Below, piece after piece: positions 51,273-59,976 of a stretch of 64,000 nucleotides of DNA. The stretch is taken from contig NZHD01000086.1 of assembly GCA_002691205.1 (NCBI GenBank), positions 4,651-68,650 of the forward strand. Reading direction: 5' to 3'. The notes beneath the pieces were generated by a model that ran no database searches, was not told the origin of the DNA, and worked only from the letters and a program-made list of their open reading frames with translations. The stretch comes from Deltaproteobacteria bacterium (lineage in GTDB: Bacteria; Myxococcota_A; UBA9160; UBA4427). Within the stretch, counting starts at the first letter, position 1. Each line of letters starts with the position of its first letter. The translations under genes were made by a program, and so were the position numbers.

Positions 51273-52421
51273 CTATTCGGAAGGAAGCTTTACATAGAAC
51301 TGAGCGCCCATCCCCGGGGCGCTCTCGGCCCAAGCTTCTCCGCCATAGACAGAAGCGATTCTTCGAACGATGGCAAGACCCATACCGCTTTGAGGTGTTT
51401 TCTGATCCGGGGGTAGTCCTGAGTGAAAAATGTTAAACACCGTTTTTAAGTCCTGGGTCTGGATGCCTTTCCCGTGGTCTCGGACCTGAATGAGACTGCT
51501 CTGTCCAAGTTCTTTGACTTCGATCTCAATTTTTCGATTCTCGCAATCGCCCCTGTGTTGGATTGCATTTTCGATGAGGCGAAAAAAAACTTGATGGAGA
51601 TGCTGAGGATCGCAAAACAGCGTTGGCATCTCTTGTCCGATCACTAGGCTCGTGTCAGTCTGCTCAAGTTGAAGCTTTATTTCAGATTCAATTTGCATCA
51701 AGGTTTCGCGCGGATTGATCAGCTTGCGGTTAGCTTGCTGGACGCTGATTCTGGAAAAATTGAGCGTTTGGTCAAGTTTTTCGTTCAGAGCATGGGCGGC
51801 TTGCTCGATTCGGTTGATAAAACGACGACCTTCGTCTCCGATGATTTCCGCATAGTCATCTCGCAACAGGCGAGAGAAGCCAAGGAGCGAGACAAGGGGA
51901 GATCGAAGGTCATGAGAAAGGATCTGTAGGCAGCTTTCAAGATCTTCGTTCGTACGTTTGAGGGCAGAGGCTTGATCTCTCTCCACGTCGATTGAAACGG
52001 GGTCGGTGACCGAGATGAGAAAGCATTGCCCGGAGTCGATTCGAGTCGAAAAGGTTTTGAGTTGGACTCGCTGGTCTGTGCCGGAGGTGTCTTCGAATAC
52101 AATCGAAAAGGCATCAGGTTGAATTTCAGAAAGCAGAGATTGGTGGATGCGGGTCAGTTGGTTTTGGATTTCGCGGCCGTCAGGATGGGTTTCTGAAACC
52201 GGCAATAGAGTGACCAGCGGAGGCCCAGCCTCAAGTCCGGCCAGAACGGCGTTTGGCAACCGTTTATCACTTGACCAGATTGCTCGACCATTCGGGTCAC
52301 TGAGGCCGACCCAGGCATGGATTTGGGCCAAGCCTTCAAGAAAGGGCAGGAGAGAGAGCAGATCAGTCGCCGCAGCGGGTTGGGGGGTGTCCATAGAGGC
52401 CCTCTGTGTTGTCAGACGCAC
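51273..52421 (-). CDS. Sensor histidine kinase
   Basis: LQILSHDLRSPLVSLLGFSRLL H-box, VFFRLIENAIQHRG N-box, GMGLAIVRRIASVYGGEAWAES. Confidence 0.9.
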   Translation of the reverse strand: MRLTTQRASMDTPQPAAATDLLSLLPFLEGLAQIHAWVGLSDPNGRAIWSSDKRLPNAVLAGLEAGPPLVTLLPVSETHPDGREIQNQLTRIHQSLLSEIQPDAFSIVFEDTSGTDQRVQLKTFSTRIDSGQCFLISVTDPVSIDVERDQASALKRTNEDLESCLQILSHDLRSPLVSLLGFSRLLRDDYAEIIGDEGRRFINRIEQAAHALNEKLDQTLNFSRISVQQANRKLINPRETLMQIESEIKLQLEQTDTSLVIGQEMPTLFCDPQHLHQVFFRLIENAIQHRGDCENRKIEIEVKELGQSSLIQVRDHGKGIQTQDLKTVFNIFHSGLPPDQKTPQSGMGLAIVRRIASVYGGEAWAESAPGMGAQFYVKLPSE

Positions 52422-52708
52422 GAGGCGAGGGTATCAGATGGGACGATTTGGGAGAAGTGCGCTCACGTGGTTAAGCCTCATGGGTCACAAAGCATTCCCC
52501 GGAAGGCGAAAAGAGCCGCGACTTAAAAGGGAGATGGACCTCGGCCCGGAGCGGGAGTACAATGCAAGGGTTCCTTCAGGCGGATGGAGGCGCCCTTTCC
52601 CTAGGGGAAAAGGGGGGCTTCGGGTCAGACTCGATTCCAAGATCCGACTTGAAGTGTTCAGAAGACCATCGTCCCCCCATGCTTTTATTTTGACCGACCT
52701 GCCCTTGG

Positions 52709-53344
52709 GTGTGTCGGCTCACGGTTGAGTGCGCGGGGCCTGTTGGTCGGAGGCTCGAAGTGCAGCGCATCCACCCCCCGAACGTTTTCGAGACACAGCG
52801 CAATCGCGTCATGGCTTTACTGTGCGTGTCCGTGCTGATGTTGAGCGGAAGCATTGAGGAAGCGAGTAGAGTGGGGATACGCTCGGCGACTTTGTTGCCC
52901 CAGCGAAGCGCTGTGGTGGACACAGCTGACCCGCTTGAAATTAGCCTTGCGCGTGCGAACCCTTCACTTGGCTCTGAAGAACGAGATCGTATTTTGGCGG
53001 CCATCGACCGATACAGTGATGAGTATGGGCTTGATTCAGATTTGGTGATGGCCGTGATGCTTGTGGAGAGTGGGGCGAGGCCCTGGGCTCATAGCCCGAA
53101 GGGCGCCGTTGGACTGATGCAGGTCATGCCGCACATGATGAGGCCGATGGATTTGGCTGGAAACTTGGCCACAGTTGAGAGCAACATTGAAGCGGGATGT
53201 TTTATCTTGTCCAACAACATCAGACGTCTGGGACTTGAGCGAGGAATTTCGGCCTACTTTTGGGGTTCGCGGATTCGTGGAGTGGCCTATCTAAACAAGG
53301 TCCTTGAGGTGCGCGAACAAGTTCGAGAACAGCGGGCCTCCTAA
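52709..53344 (+). CDS. Lytic transglycosylase (SLT-like) domain protein
   Basis: VMLVESGARPWAHSPKGAVGLMQVMPHM; exact start uncertain. Confidence 0.8.
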   Translation: MCRLTVECAGPVGRRLEVQRIHPPNVFETQRNRVMALLCVSVLMLSGSIEEASRVGIRSATLLPQRSAVVDTADPLEISLARANPSLGSEERDRILAAIDRYSDEYGLDSDLVMAVMLVESGARPWAHSPKGAVGLMQVMPHMMRPMDLAGNLATVESNIEAGCFILSNNIRRLGLERGISAYFWGSRIRGVAYLNKVLEVREQVREQRAS

Positions 53345-53406
53345 CGCTTTTTGCGTGAACGGGCCCTGAGCAACTCAACTCTTCTCGCTTTCGACCTCAG
53401 CGGACG

Positions 53407-54306
53407 TTGGACTTTGATTTTTTGCTGTTGGGAGAGTCCGTGATGTCGGGTGTTCTTCGTACGATCGAGCGGCACGTCCAGGCGCCTTCGGGCCGGCACC
53501 TTTTCTGCCGTTCTTGGTGCCCAGAGGCTCCGGTGTCGCCTCCCATGCTCTTCGTGCATGGGTTTGGGGAGCATGGTGGGCGCTATGAAGAGATGGGCCG
53601 TTGGTTCGCTCGTCAAGGGCGAAACGTACATGTCTATGATCAAGTGGGTCATGGATTATCGTCAGGAAAGCGCGGTCACGTTGAGCGATTTGACGACTAT
53701 TTAGAAGATCTTGAGTTTGTGCTTGGTCATATCGCGAAAGAAGGCGATGCCCAAAGCCCGGTGGTCGTTGGGCACAGCTTAGGGGGCTTAATTTCAGCGA
53801 CTTTGGCCTGCGAACGAGAACCTCAAATTTCGTTGCTTGTGCTTTCAGGTCCGGCTTTAGCTCTGGGGCAGGACTTTTCTAGCTTCCGAATTTGGTTGGC
53901 CCGGGTGCTGCGAGGGGTATGGCCTCGAATGTCCATGGAGGCGGGCCTCGAACTTGAGGCGCTTTCGCGAGACCCCAAGGTGATTGCCGACTACGTGAAC
54001 GACCCTCTCGTTCACGGTCGGATTTCGGCCTCTATGGCCGCGGGAATGACTGAGCGAATTGTCAAAACGGCCGCATCGGCTCGTTTGCTCGGAGTGCCTG
54101 TTCTGATCCTACATGGGGAGGATGATGCTCTTTGTCCAGTGGAAAGCAGTCGAAACTTCTACGCTGAGCTTCCGAAAGGGGTGATGGGGTTAAGCCGTCT
54201 GAAGACTTATCCGGGGCTTCGTCATGAAATTTTCAATGAACCGGAGCGCGAAGAGGTCTACGATGACCTGCGATTGTGGTTAAAAGAAATGGAAGTCCGG
54301 AAATGA
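53407..54306 (+). CDS. Alpha/beta hydrolase (monoacylglycerol-lipase-like)
   Basis: LFVHGFGEHGGRYEEMGRWFARQGRNVHVYDQVGHGLSSGKRGHV, VVGHSLGGLISA. Confidence 0.88.
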   Translation: MDFDFLLLGESVMSGVLRTIERHVQAPSGRHLFCRSWCPEAPVSPPMLFVHGFGEHGGRYEEMGRWFARQGRNVHVYDQVGHGLSSGKRGHVERFDDYLEDLEFVLGHIAKEGDAQSPVVVGHSLGGLISATLACEREPQISLLVLSGPALALGQDFSSFRIWLARVLRGVWPRMSMEAGLELEALSRDPKVIADYVNDPLVHGRISASMAAGMTERIVKTAASARLLGVPVLILHGEDDALCPVESSRNFYAELPKGVMGLSRLKTYPGLRHEIFNEPEREEVYDDLRLWLKEMEVRK

Positions 54307-54833
54307 CCCAAAAGAATTCGAATTCGAGCGGACTCACGCATCTCGATGCGGAGGGTCGGGCTCGCATGGTCAACGTCGGAGAAAAGGCCATGACCCACCG
54401 TATTTGTGTGGCCCGGTGTGAAGTGGTGATGAAGCCTGAAACCCTCGACTTGATTACTTCTGGACGGATCTCCAAGGGGGACGTGATGGCGACAGCCCGA
54501 GTGGCCGGCATTCAGGCCGCGAAACGGGCCGGTGAATGGATTCCGTTGGCTCATCCCATGCCTCTCGACGCAGTGGAAATTCGCCTGGACCCTTACCCCG
54601 AAGGGAGCTTGATCCGCGTGGAAGCCCGGGTGGAAGCGCATTGGAAAACCGGGGTTGAAATGGAATCGATGGTTGCAGCCTCGGCTTCCGCGCTCACTAT
54701 CTATGATATGTGTAAAGCAGTGGACCGCGGCATGTCAGTTCAGAATTTAAGGCTCAGTGAGAAGATGGGCGGTAAAAGCGGCCATTTCGTTCGAGAAGGT
54801 GAAGGATCGGCCTCACTTTCCCCAGGGGAATAA
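54303..54833 (+). CDS. moaC: Cyclic pyranopterin monophosphate synthase
   Basis: LTHLDAEGRARMVNVGEKAMTHR, GKGDVMATARVAGIQAAKR-like, PLAHPMPL, VEMESMVAASASALTIYDMCKAVD. Confidence 0.94.
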   Translation: MTQKNSNSSGLTHLDAEGRARMVNVGEKAMTHRICVARCEVVMKPETLDLITSGRISKGDVMATARVAGIQAAKRAGEWIPLAHPMPLDAVEIRLDPYPEGSLIRVEARVEAHWKTGVEMESMVAASASALTIYDMCKAVDRGMSVQNLRLSEKMGGKSGHFVREGEGSASLSPGE

Positions 54834-54910
54834 GATTGACGAGTCTGGAAACGGAAAAAAAAGAGGAACTATCCCACTCGACACGGGGTCCTTCTCCCCG
54901 GAGGCACACT

Positions 54911-55570
54911 ATGAATTTCGAGATGGTAGAGCGAAGGCCGGGAGAGACCGCGGTGGCTGCGCGGAACGCACGGGGCATCGTAATCGAGGATCCGGATGCG
55001 GACTTGGTGGCCCGTTGGAAGGCGGGTGATGACGATGCCTTCGAAACGTTGATCGGCCGGCATGAACAACGTGTGTTCCGACTTCTGATGCGGATGATGG
55101 GAACCCGCGAGGAAGCCGAAGACGTGGCCCAAGAGACTTTTTTGAGTCTGCACCGGCATGGTCGGCGTTTTCGTGGCGATTCTCGCTTTTCCACATTTGT
55201 TTATCGTGTGGCCGCTAATGCGGCTTTGAATCGTCGCCGATCTCTGGGTCGGAGTCGGGCTCGCGTTGACAAGCTCGCCGTAAGACAGGCCGCAGGAGAC
55301 GATCTTCCCTATTCCCCCAGAGACCCTGAGGATGCCACTCTCGGTTTGGAAATGACTGAGCACGTGAGGGCCGCTCTTCAGAAGTTGTCCCCCACGCTTC
55401 GTATGCCCGTGGTTCTGTACGATATCGAAGGGCTGGCGTATTCAGAGATTGCCAAGGTTTTGAGCATTGCGGAAGGGACCGTGAAGTCCAGGATCCATCG
55501 TGCGCGGCAAGCTCTGCGAGAGGATTTAAGTGGAGTTGTGAACCAGCAGACTGAGAGAGAAATACTTTGA
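54911..55570 (+). CDS. ECF-family RNA polymerase sigma factor
   Basis: Region 2 EEAEDVAQETFLSLHRHGRRFRGDSRFSTFVYRVAANAALNRRRS; region 4 EGLAYSEIAKVLSIAEGTVKSRIHRARQALRE; RBS GGAGG before ATG 54911. Confidence 0.92.
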   Translation: MNFEMVERRPGETAVAARNARGIVIEDPDADLVARWKAGDDDAFETLIGRHEQRVFRLLMRMMGTREEAEDVAQETFLSLHRHGRRFRGDSRFSTFVYRVAANAALNRRRSLGRSRARVDKLAVRQAAGDDLPYSPRDPEDATLGLEMTEHVRAALQKLSPTLRMPVVLYDIEGLAYSEIAKVLSIAEGTVKSRIHRARQALREDLSGVVNQQTEREIL

Positions 55571-56550
55571 AGCATTCTGACATTCGCAACCTCATGGCCG
55601 ATTATCTCGAGGGCGATCTAGAACTCGACCAACGCGCTCTTTTCGATGCTCACTTAGACGATTGTTTGGTGTGCGCAGAAGAGATTGCGGGTATGCGAGG
55701 GACCATCGCTCTGCTTCACAATTTACCGGACCCCCAAGTGCCGGCGGCCATGAGCCAGCAGGTGATGCGCCGAATACGATCGGGCGAAACGCGTTCAGCC
55801 TGGCGCGAGACGCTCAATTCGATTTTTGCCCCCGTGCTTGAGCCTCGCATTTTGGCCCCCATCTCAGCCGGGCTTTTAGTACTGGGCCTGGTGATTGGCA
55901 CGGGAGAATTTAGTTTTCAGTCCGGTAGGCCAGAGGCTCAGGGCAGCTTGGCCCGAGGGAACGTGTTGACTCAGAGTGCCACCGCACAGTTCCGGAATAT
56001 TCCAACGGATCGAGGCCAAGCTCGGTTTATCATGGTGCCCTCAGATGTGAGTTTTTCTCAAGGTGAGCCGATTCAGCTGACGCCTAGGCAAAGTATGATT
56101 GCGCTCTCTAAATTCATGGCGAGTCCCTCGCCCCTGGGCCAAATGCGATTCAACGCTTGGCCCCAGCCGCCCCTGGGCCAGGGTTCAAACTATGGCGGAA
56201 GCGCTCCTTTTTCTCCGTATGAAACGGTGGCGGTTCAGGGGGGAGCCAGTTCCTCCTCGCAAATGAATTTCGGCAGTCAGAACTTGTCTTTTGGACTTGA
56301 TCGTGCGCGCCAGCCCAGTGCGGATGAATGGTTGGTTCGGCTTCAGGATGACCCGTCTGGTTTTGCGGGACGCCTAGCTGCTGCGAGTTTGGCCGAACAG
56401 GAGCTGTGGGTCGAGTATCTCGCCAAGAGAGCTCTTGAAGAAGAACAGCTCGATGACGTCGTCGCCTCGCTGCGTTCAAGTCCGAGTCGGAGCGCCCGAC
56501 TGCTGGCCGATGATTTTGAAGCGACTCGTCCGACGCCTCCAGCTCGCTAA
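55567..56550 (+). CDS. Zinc-finger anti-sigma factor, single TM
   Basis: FDAHLDDCLVCAEE (HxxxCxxC), TM LAPISAGLLVLGLVIG, TTGA start/stop overlap with sigma gene. Confidence 0.82.
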   Translation: MKHSDIRNLMADYLEGDLELDQRALFDAHLDDCLVCAEEIAGMRGTIALLHNLPDPQVPAAMSQQVMRRIRSGETRSAWRETLNSIFAPVLEPRILAPISAGLLVLGLVIGTGEFSFQSGRPEAQGSLARGNVLTQSATAQFRNIPTDRGQARFIMVPSDVSFSQGEPIQLTPRQSMIALSKFMASPSPLGQMRFNAWPQPPLGQGSNYGGSAPFSPYETVAVQGGASSSSQMNFGSQNLSFGLDRARQPSADEWLVRLQDDPSGFAGRLAAASLAEQELWVEYLAKRALEEEQLDDVVASLRSSPSRSARLLADDFEATRPTPPAR

Positions 56551-56638
56551 ATAGGCAGAGCGTACTCCTCTCCTGATCGGTACTCTTCGTGCGTCGGTGG
56601 TCGGCTAGAGGCCTCCGTAGGAAGAGGAGCGGTTTCGA

Positions 56639-57904
56639 ATGAGGCGCGTCTTGATGAGCTGGCTGCTGTCCCCATTGGGGTTTGTGGGTCTGTTCCTGCT
56701 GCTTTTTTCGTTTCAGTCCATGGCTGAGTCCGAGACGCTGGCTTTTGAGACCTTAGATATGCGTCCCGATCAGCCTCCGAGTTGGAGCGGTCGTCATCTG
56801 TCGGCGCCCATCGTTTCGTTGTTCCGCGGGACAGACTACATGTACGCGGAGCGTACTTTTAGAATCGAGACGACGCCCGCTCATGGATATCTCGATATTT
56901 TTTATGTTCGATCTGGCTTTCAGAAAAAATTTGAGCAAGCCGAGTCGCCCGTCGAAATCATCATCCCAGCGCGTATTGAATCGAGTCCAAGAGATTCTCT
57001 CACGATTCGTGCTTTTGCAGAGGGCTATGAACAGTCGAGCGTTCGGGTCGAGATCGATGGAAAGGTGAAGGATCTGGTGATTGATCTCGAGCCTCTTCCC
57101 AATAAACTTGAGGCCATCGAGTATCGTTACTTTGCAGGCCGGGCCACGCTGACTTTTGTCACCAAGGAATCTCTCATGTTTCGAGTTCAGGATTCTGAAT
57201 CGGGGTATGCCGTGATTCTGAATCAGACGGCCATCAGTCCGGCGGCTGCGGAGGTCGTTGAGCGTATCCAGGGCCCGAACATCATCGAAGCCTACCATCA
57301 GCAATTGGGGGACGACTTGATGGTTGGCTTGGTTCTTAGAAATCAGGAGTCGGAAGAAACAGTGGATTTACGGTCTCGCCAGGCCTATGACGCCCCTCGC
57401 GATGTACATCTTTTTGAGGTGGATCTTGTTTCGACGGGTTCATCAGCCGCCTCCGTAGAGAATGCCTTAGCGGCTCTTGCTCGAGTTCAATCCGCAGATG
57501 TGAGTGGGTGCGCGGCCGTATTTGATGACAAGCTTCGCCGTGAACTGGATTCTGCGGAACTTGCCCGAGCTCTTCGTCCGCGAGGTGCATTCTCAGACCG
57601 GTATCTACGCGCTGCGATGCGTCGACTAGGGGAGGTGTCGGTGGACCAAACCGTCGACTTCGAAGACGGCAGTCGATTGCGTTTAGAGAGTCCTTTGGAG
57701 CTTGAGATGGCGATTACGAATTCAAGCACGGCCCGCGGTTATCTTTCGTTATTGCGTCGATTCGTCAGTGAGAATGAGGTCGATTCCTTGGCTGAGAGAC
57801 AAGGTTTTCGAAGTCTGTTGGCCCCGAGTTTGACGATGCAAGAGTTCGAGCAGAAGGTGGGCGTCGCTCGGGCCGCAGAGGCGAAGTGCCGAAATAACCC
57901 TTAG
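56639..57904 (+). CDS. Hypothetical exported protein following the anti-sigma gene
   Basis: Signal peptide LGFVGLFLLLFSFQSMAESE; beta-rich N-terminal half; no family recognised with confidence. Confidence 0.65.
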   Translation: MRRVLMSWLLSPLGFVGLFLLLFSFQSMAESETLAFETLDMRPDQPPSWSGRHLSAPIVSLFRGTDYMYAERTFRIETTPAHGYLDIFYVRSGFQKKFEQAESPVEIIIPARIESSPRDSLTIRAFAEGYEQSSVRVEIDGKVKDLVIDLEPLPNKLEAIEYRYFAGRATLTFVTKESLMFRVQDSESGYAVILNQTAISPAAAEVVERIQGPNIIEAYHQQLGDDLMVGLVLRNQESEETVDLRSRQAYDAPRDVHLFEVDLVSTGSSAASVENALAALARVQSADVSGCAAVFDDKLRRELDSAELARALRPRGAFSDRYLRAAMRRLGEVSVDQTVDFEDGSRLRLESPLELEMAITNSSTARGYLSLLRRFVSENEVDSLAERQGFRSLLAPSLTMQEFEQKVGVARAAEAKCRNNP

Positions 57905-58007
57905 CGACGGTTTTGAATGCCGGGTCAGTCTTTAGGTTCACGGTGGCGTCGGCTTGAGAAGGTCTTTACTTTGGGCTTCGATCTCGGTCCCGAGAAGATT
58001 CGAAGAG

Positions 58008-58757
58008 ATGAGCAAAAGCACTGTAGGCATGGATTCCTCCTCTCTGGTGGGTGTTCGGAGGGAAGCGCGAAAGGTCAGCCGGCGAGTAAATCGAGAGGCG
58101 CCGCGCGAGCGGCTCGAACGACTTGGGGTGAGTTCTTTATCCGACGCAGAACTTACTTCGCTCGTGCTTCGAACAGGTGTTAGGCACCTCGATGTGCTTT
58201 CTCTTGCTCAGGTGCTTTTATCCGACGTGGGTGGCATTCAGGGGCTTGCGGCTCTTTCTTTGAGACAACTGACCATGCACTTTGGGCTAGGTCGAGCTAA
58301 ATCGGCTTCTCTTTTGGCGGCATGGGAACTCGGTAACCGATTGGCGAGCAGTCCTCAGTTGGATCCCGGGGTGCCGATCCTTCATCCGCAAGATGTTCAT
58401 CGCCATTTTTTTCAACGATTGCGTCGCCTCCGCGAGGAGCATTGTTTTGTTCTGATCTTAGATGGCCGGAACCGTGTGATTCGAGAGTCGCAGGTTTCGG
58501 TAGGAACCTTGACTTCCAGTTTGGTTCATCCACGAGAGGTTTTTCGTGTGGCTGTGAGGGACGCTGCAGCATCTTTGATCCTTGTTCACAATCACCCCAG
58601 TGGAGACCCCGCTCCAAGTCGTCAGGACCTCGACATGACTCGCCGTCTCGTCGAGGTTGGGCACCTTTTAGGAATTCGCTTAGTGGACCATATCATCGTG
58701 GCCGAGTCGGGCTTCTACAGCTTTCGAGAACACGATTGCCTGGAGGGGGATTCCTAA
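58008..58757 (+). CDS. RadC-like JAB domain protein
   Basis: RERLERLGVSSLSDAELTSLVLRTGVR, SLVHPREVFRVAVRDAAASLILVHNHPSGDPAPSRQDLDMTRRL; ORF opens 57954. Confidence 0.9.
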   Translation: MSKSTVGMDSSSLVGVRREARKVSRRVNREAPRERLERLGVSSLSDAELTSLVLRTGVRHLDVLSLAQVLLSDVGGIQGLAALSLRQLTMHFGLGRAKSASLLAAWELGNRLASSPQLDPGVPILHPQDVHRHFFQRLRRLREEHCFVLILDGRNRVIRESQVSVGTLTSSLVHPREVFRVAVRDAAASLILVHNHPSGDPAPSRQDLDMTRRLVEVGHLLGIRLVDHIIVAESGFYSFREHDCLEGDS

Positions 58758-58875
58758 GTACCTGATTTTAATAAGATTTAAAGTATTTTGATGAATATCA
58801 AAAAGGGGCTCAGGCAGACACCGAGTTTGGCCGATGAAGGAAAAGGGCGGGAAGTGGAAGAAGGAGGATTTGCGG

Positions 58876-59256
58876 ATGGCGAGTGTGACCGTCGAAAGCC
58901 AACACGAAGATCCATGCCAGGTCGAACTCGATCTCGATCGGCGCCAGGCACAAAGAACTCGGTTGATTGTTCGAGTCGAGTATTCGACGGTGGACGAGTT
59001 TTTTTCGGATTTCACGCGCGACATTAATCGGGGAGGCTTATTTATCGAGACCTCTCGACCCCTGTCCTTGGGCTCAGAAGTGATGATGCGTTTCAACCTG
59101 CCTGAACAAAGGGAGGTGATCGAGACAGTTGGGCATGTGGTTCGGGTCACTCCTGGAAGTCGCCTGGAACCTTCAGGGATGGGGCTTGAATTTGAGCAAC
59201 TTCGTGGCATCGATCGCGTCCGAATCGACGCGCTGGTCCGAACGTTGAAAGCCTAA
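58876..59256 (+). CDS. PilZ domain protein (TIGR02266-like)
   Basis: RLIVRVEYSTVDEFFSDFTRDINRGGLFIETSRPLSLGSEVMMRFNLP. Confidence 0.85.
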   Translation: MASVTVESQHEDPCQVELDLDRRQAQRTRLIVRVEYSTVDEFFSDFTRDINRGGLFIETSRPLSLGSEVMMRFNLPEQREVIETVGHVVRVTPGSRLEPSGMGLEFEQLRGIDRVRIDALVRTLKA

Positions 59257-59263
59257 TTTCTTT

Positions 59264-59300
59264 TACGCGGCCCTTCTTCGATGGTCCCAAAGGGCCTTCC
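59264..59300 (-). terminator. Hairpin between convergent PilZ and ssb genes
   Basis: GGCCCTT...AAGGGCC stem. Confidence 0.4.
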
Positions 59301-59303
59301 TGC

Positions 59304-59768
59304 TTAGAATGGAATGTCGTCGCCTGGCTCTGGCGGTCCGTCGTTCATGGGGCCTCGAGGTTCCTCGCCTTGTGGGCCTGTTGGAGTGCCCATTGAGGCT
59401 GGATTTCCGCCTCCAGCCGTTTCCCCGGTGTCGTTGCGTCCCGAGCCAAGGAATTGCACGGTTTGAGCGGTGACCTCGGTCGTATATCGTTTTTGCTTTT
59501 CCTTGTCCTCCCACTCCCGTGTTTGAATTCGGCCTTCGAGGTAGACAGAGCGTCCCTTGGAGAGATATTTCGAACAAAGCTCGGCCGTTTTGCCCCAGAC
59601 GACGACGCGATGCCATTCTGTGCGCTCGCTTTTCTCGCCGTTTTTGTCGTTCCACGTCTCACTTGTAGCGACGGTGAAATTGGCCACAGCTTGACCGCTT
59701 TGGGTGTATCGAAGCTCAGGATCACGACCCAAGTTTCCGAGAAGAATTACTTTGTTGACGCCTGCCAT
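59304..59768 (-). CDS. ssb: Single-stranded DNA-binding protein
   Basis: [37 protein letters not shown]...[13 protein letters not shown], acidic tail GDDIPF. Confidence 0.95.
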   Translation of the reverse strand: MAGVNKVILLGNLGRDPELRYTQSGQAVANFTVATSETWNDKNGEKSERTEWHRVVVWGKTAELCSKYLSKGRSVYLEGRIQTREWEDKEKQKRYTTEVTAQTVQFLGSGRNDTGETAGGGNPASMGTPTGPQGEEPRGPMNDGPPEPGDDIPF

Positions 59769-59976
59769 AGGGGGTTTCTCCAAGATCGGGGGGGTAGCGA
59801 GAGGATTCCTGGGGCGAGGCGGACCGTCAAGGGTGTCCATGAAGTCTCTATATGGCGAGGATCGGATGGCGCCGCATGCAAGGGGAAGGTATCTTATGAA
59901 TGTCGTCCCTTTCCGGGGGGGTAGGGGGCGAGAGTGGCGCATAATGCGTATTGTGGGATTTTGTTGAGCTCCCAGG

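Noticed and set aside
56118-56180. Repeated CGCCCCTGGGCCA in the anti-sigma gene
   Set aside because: Two short copies within coding sequence (PLGQ twice); too little to call a repeat element
56753-57304. 183-aa minus-strand ORF within the exported protein gene
   Set aside because: Antisense, no signal of function; the plus-strand ORF is longer with signal peptide and operon context
58680-59210. 176-aa minus-strand ORF opposite the PilZ gene
   Set aside because: Ser/Arg-rich shadow translation of a recognisable PilZ domain
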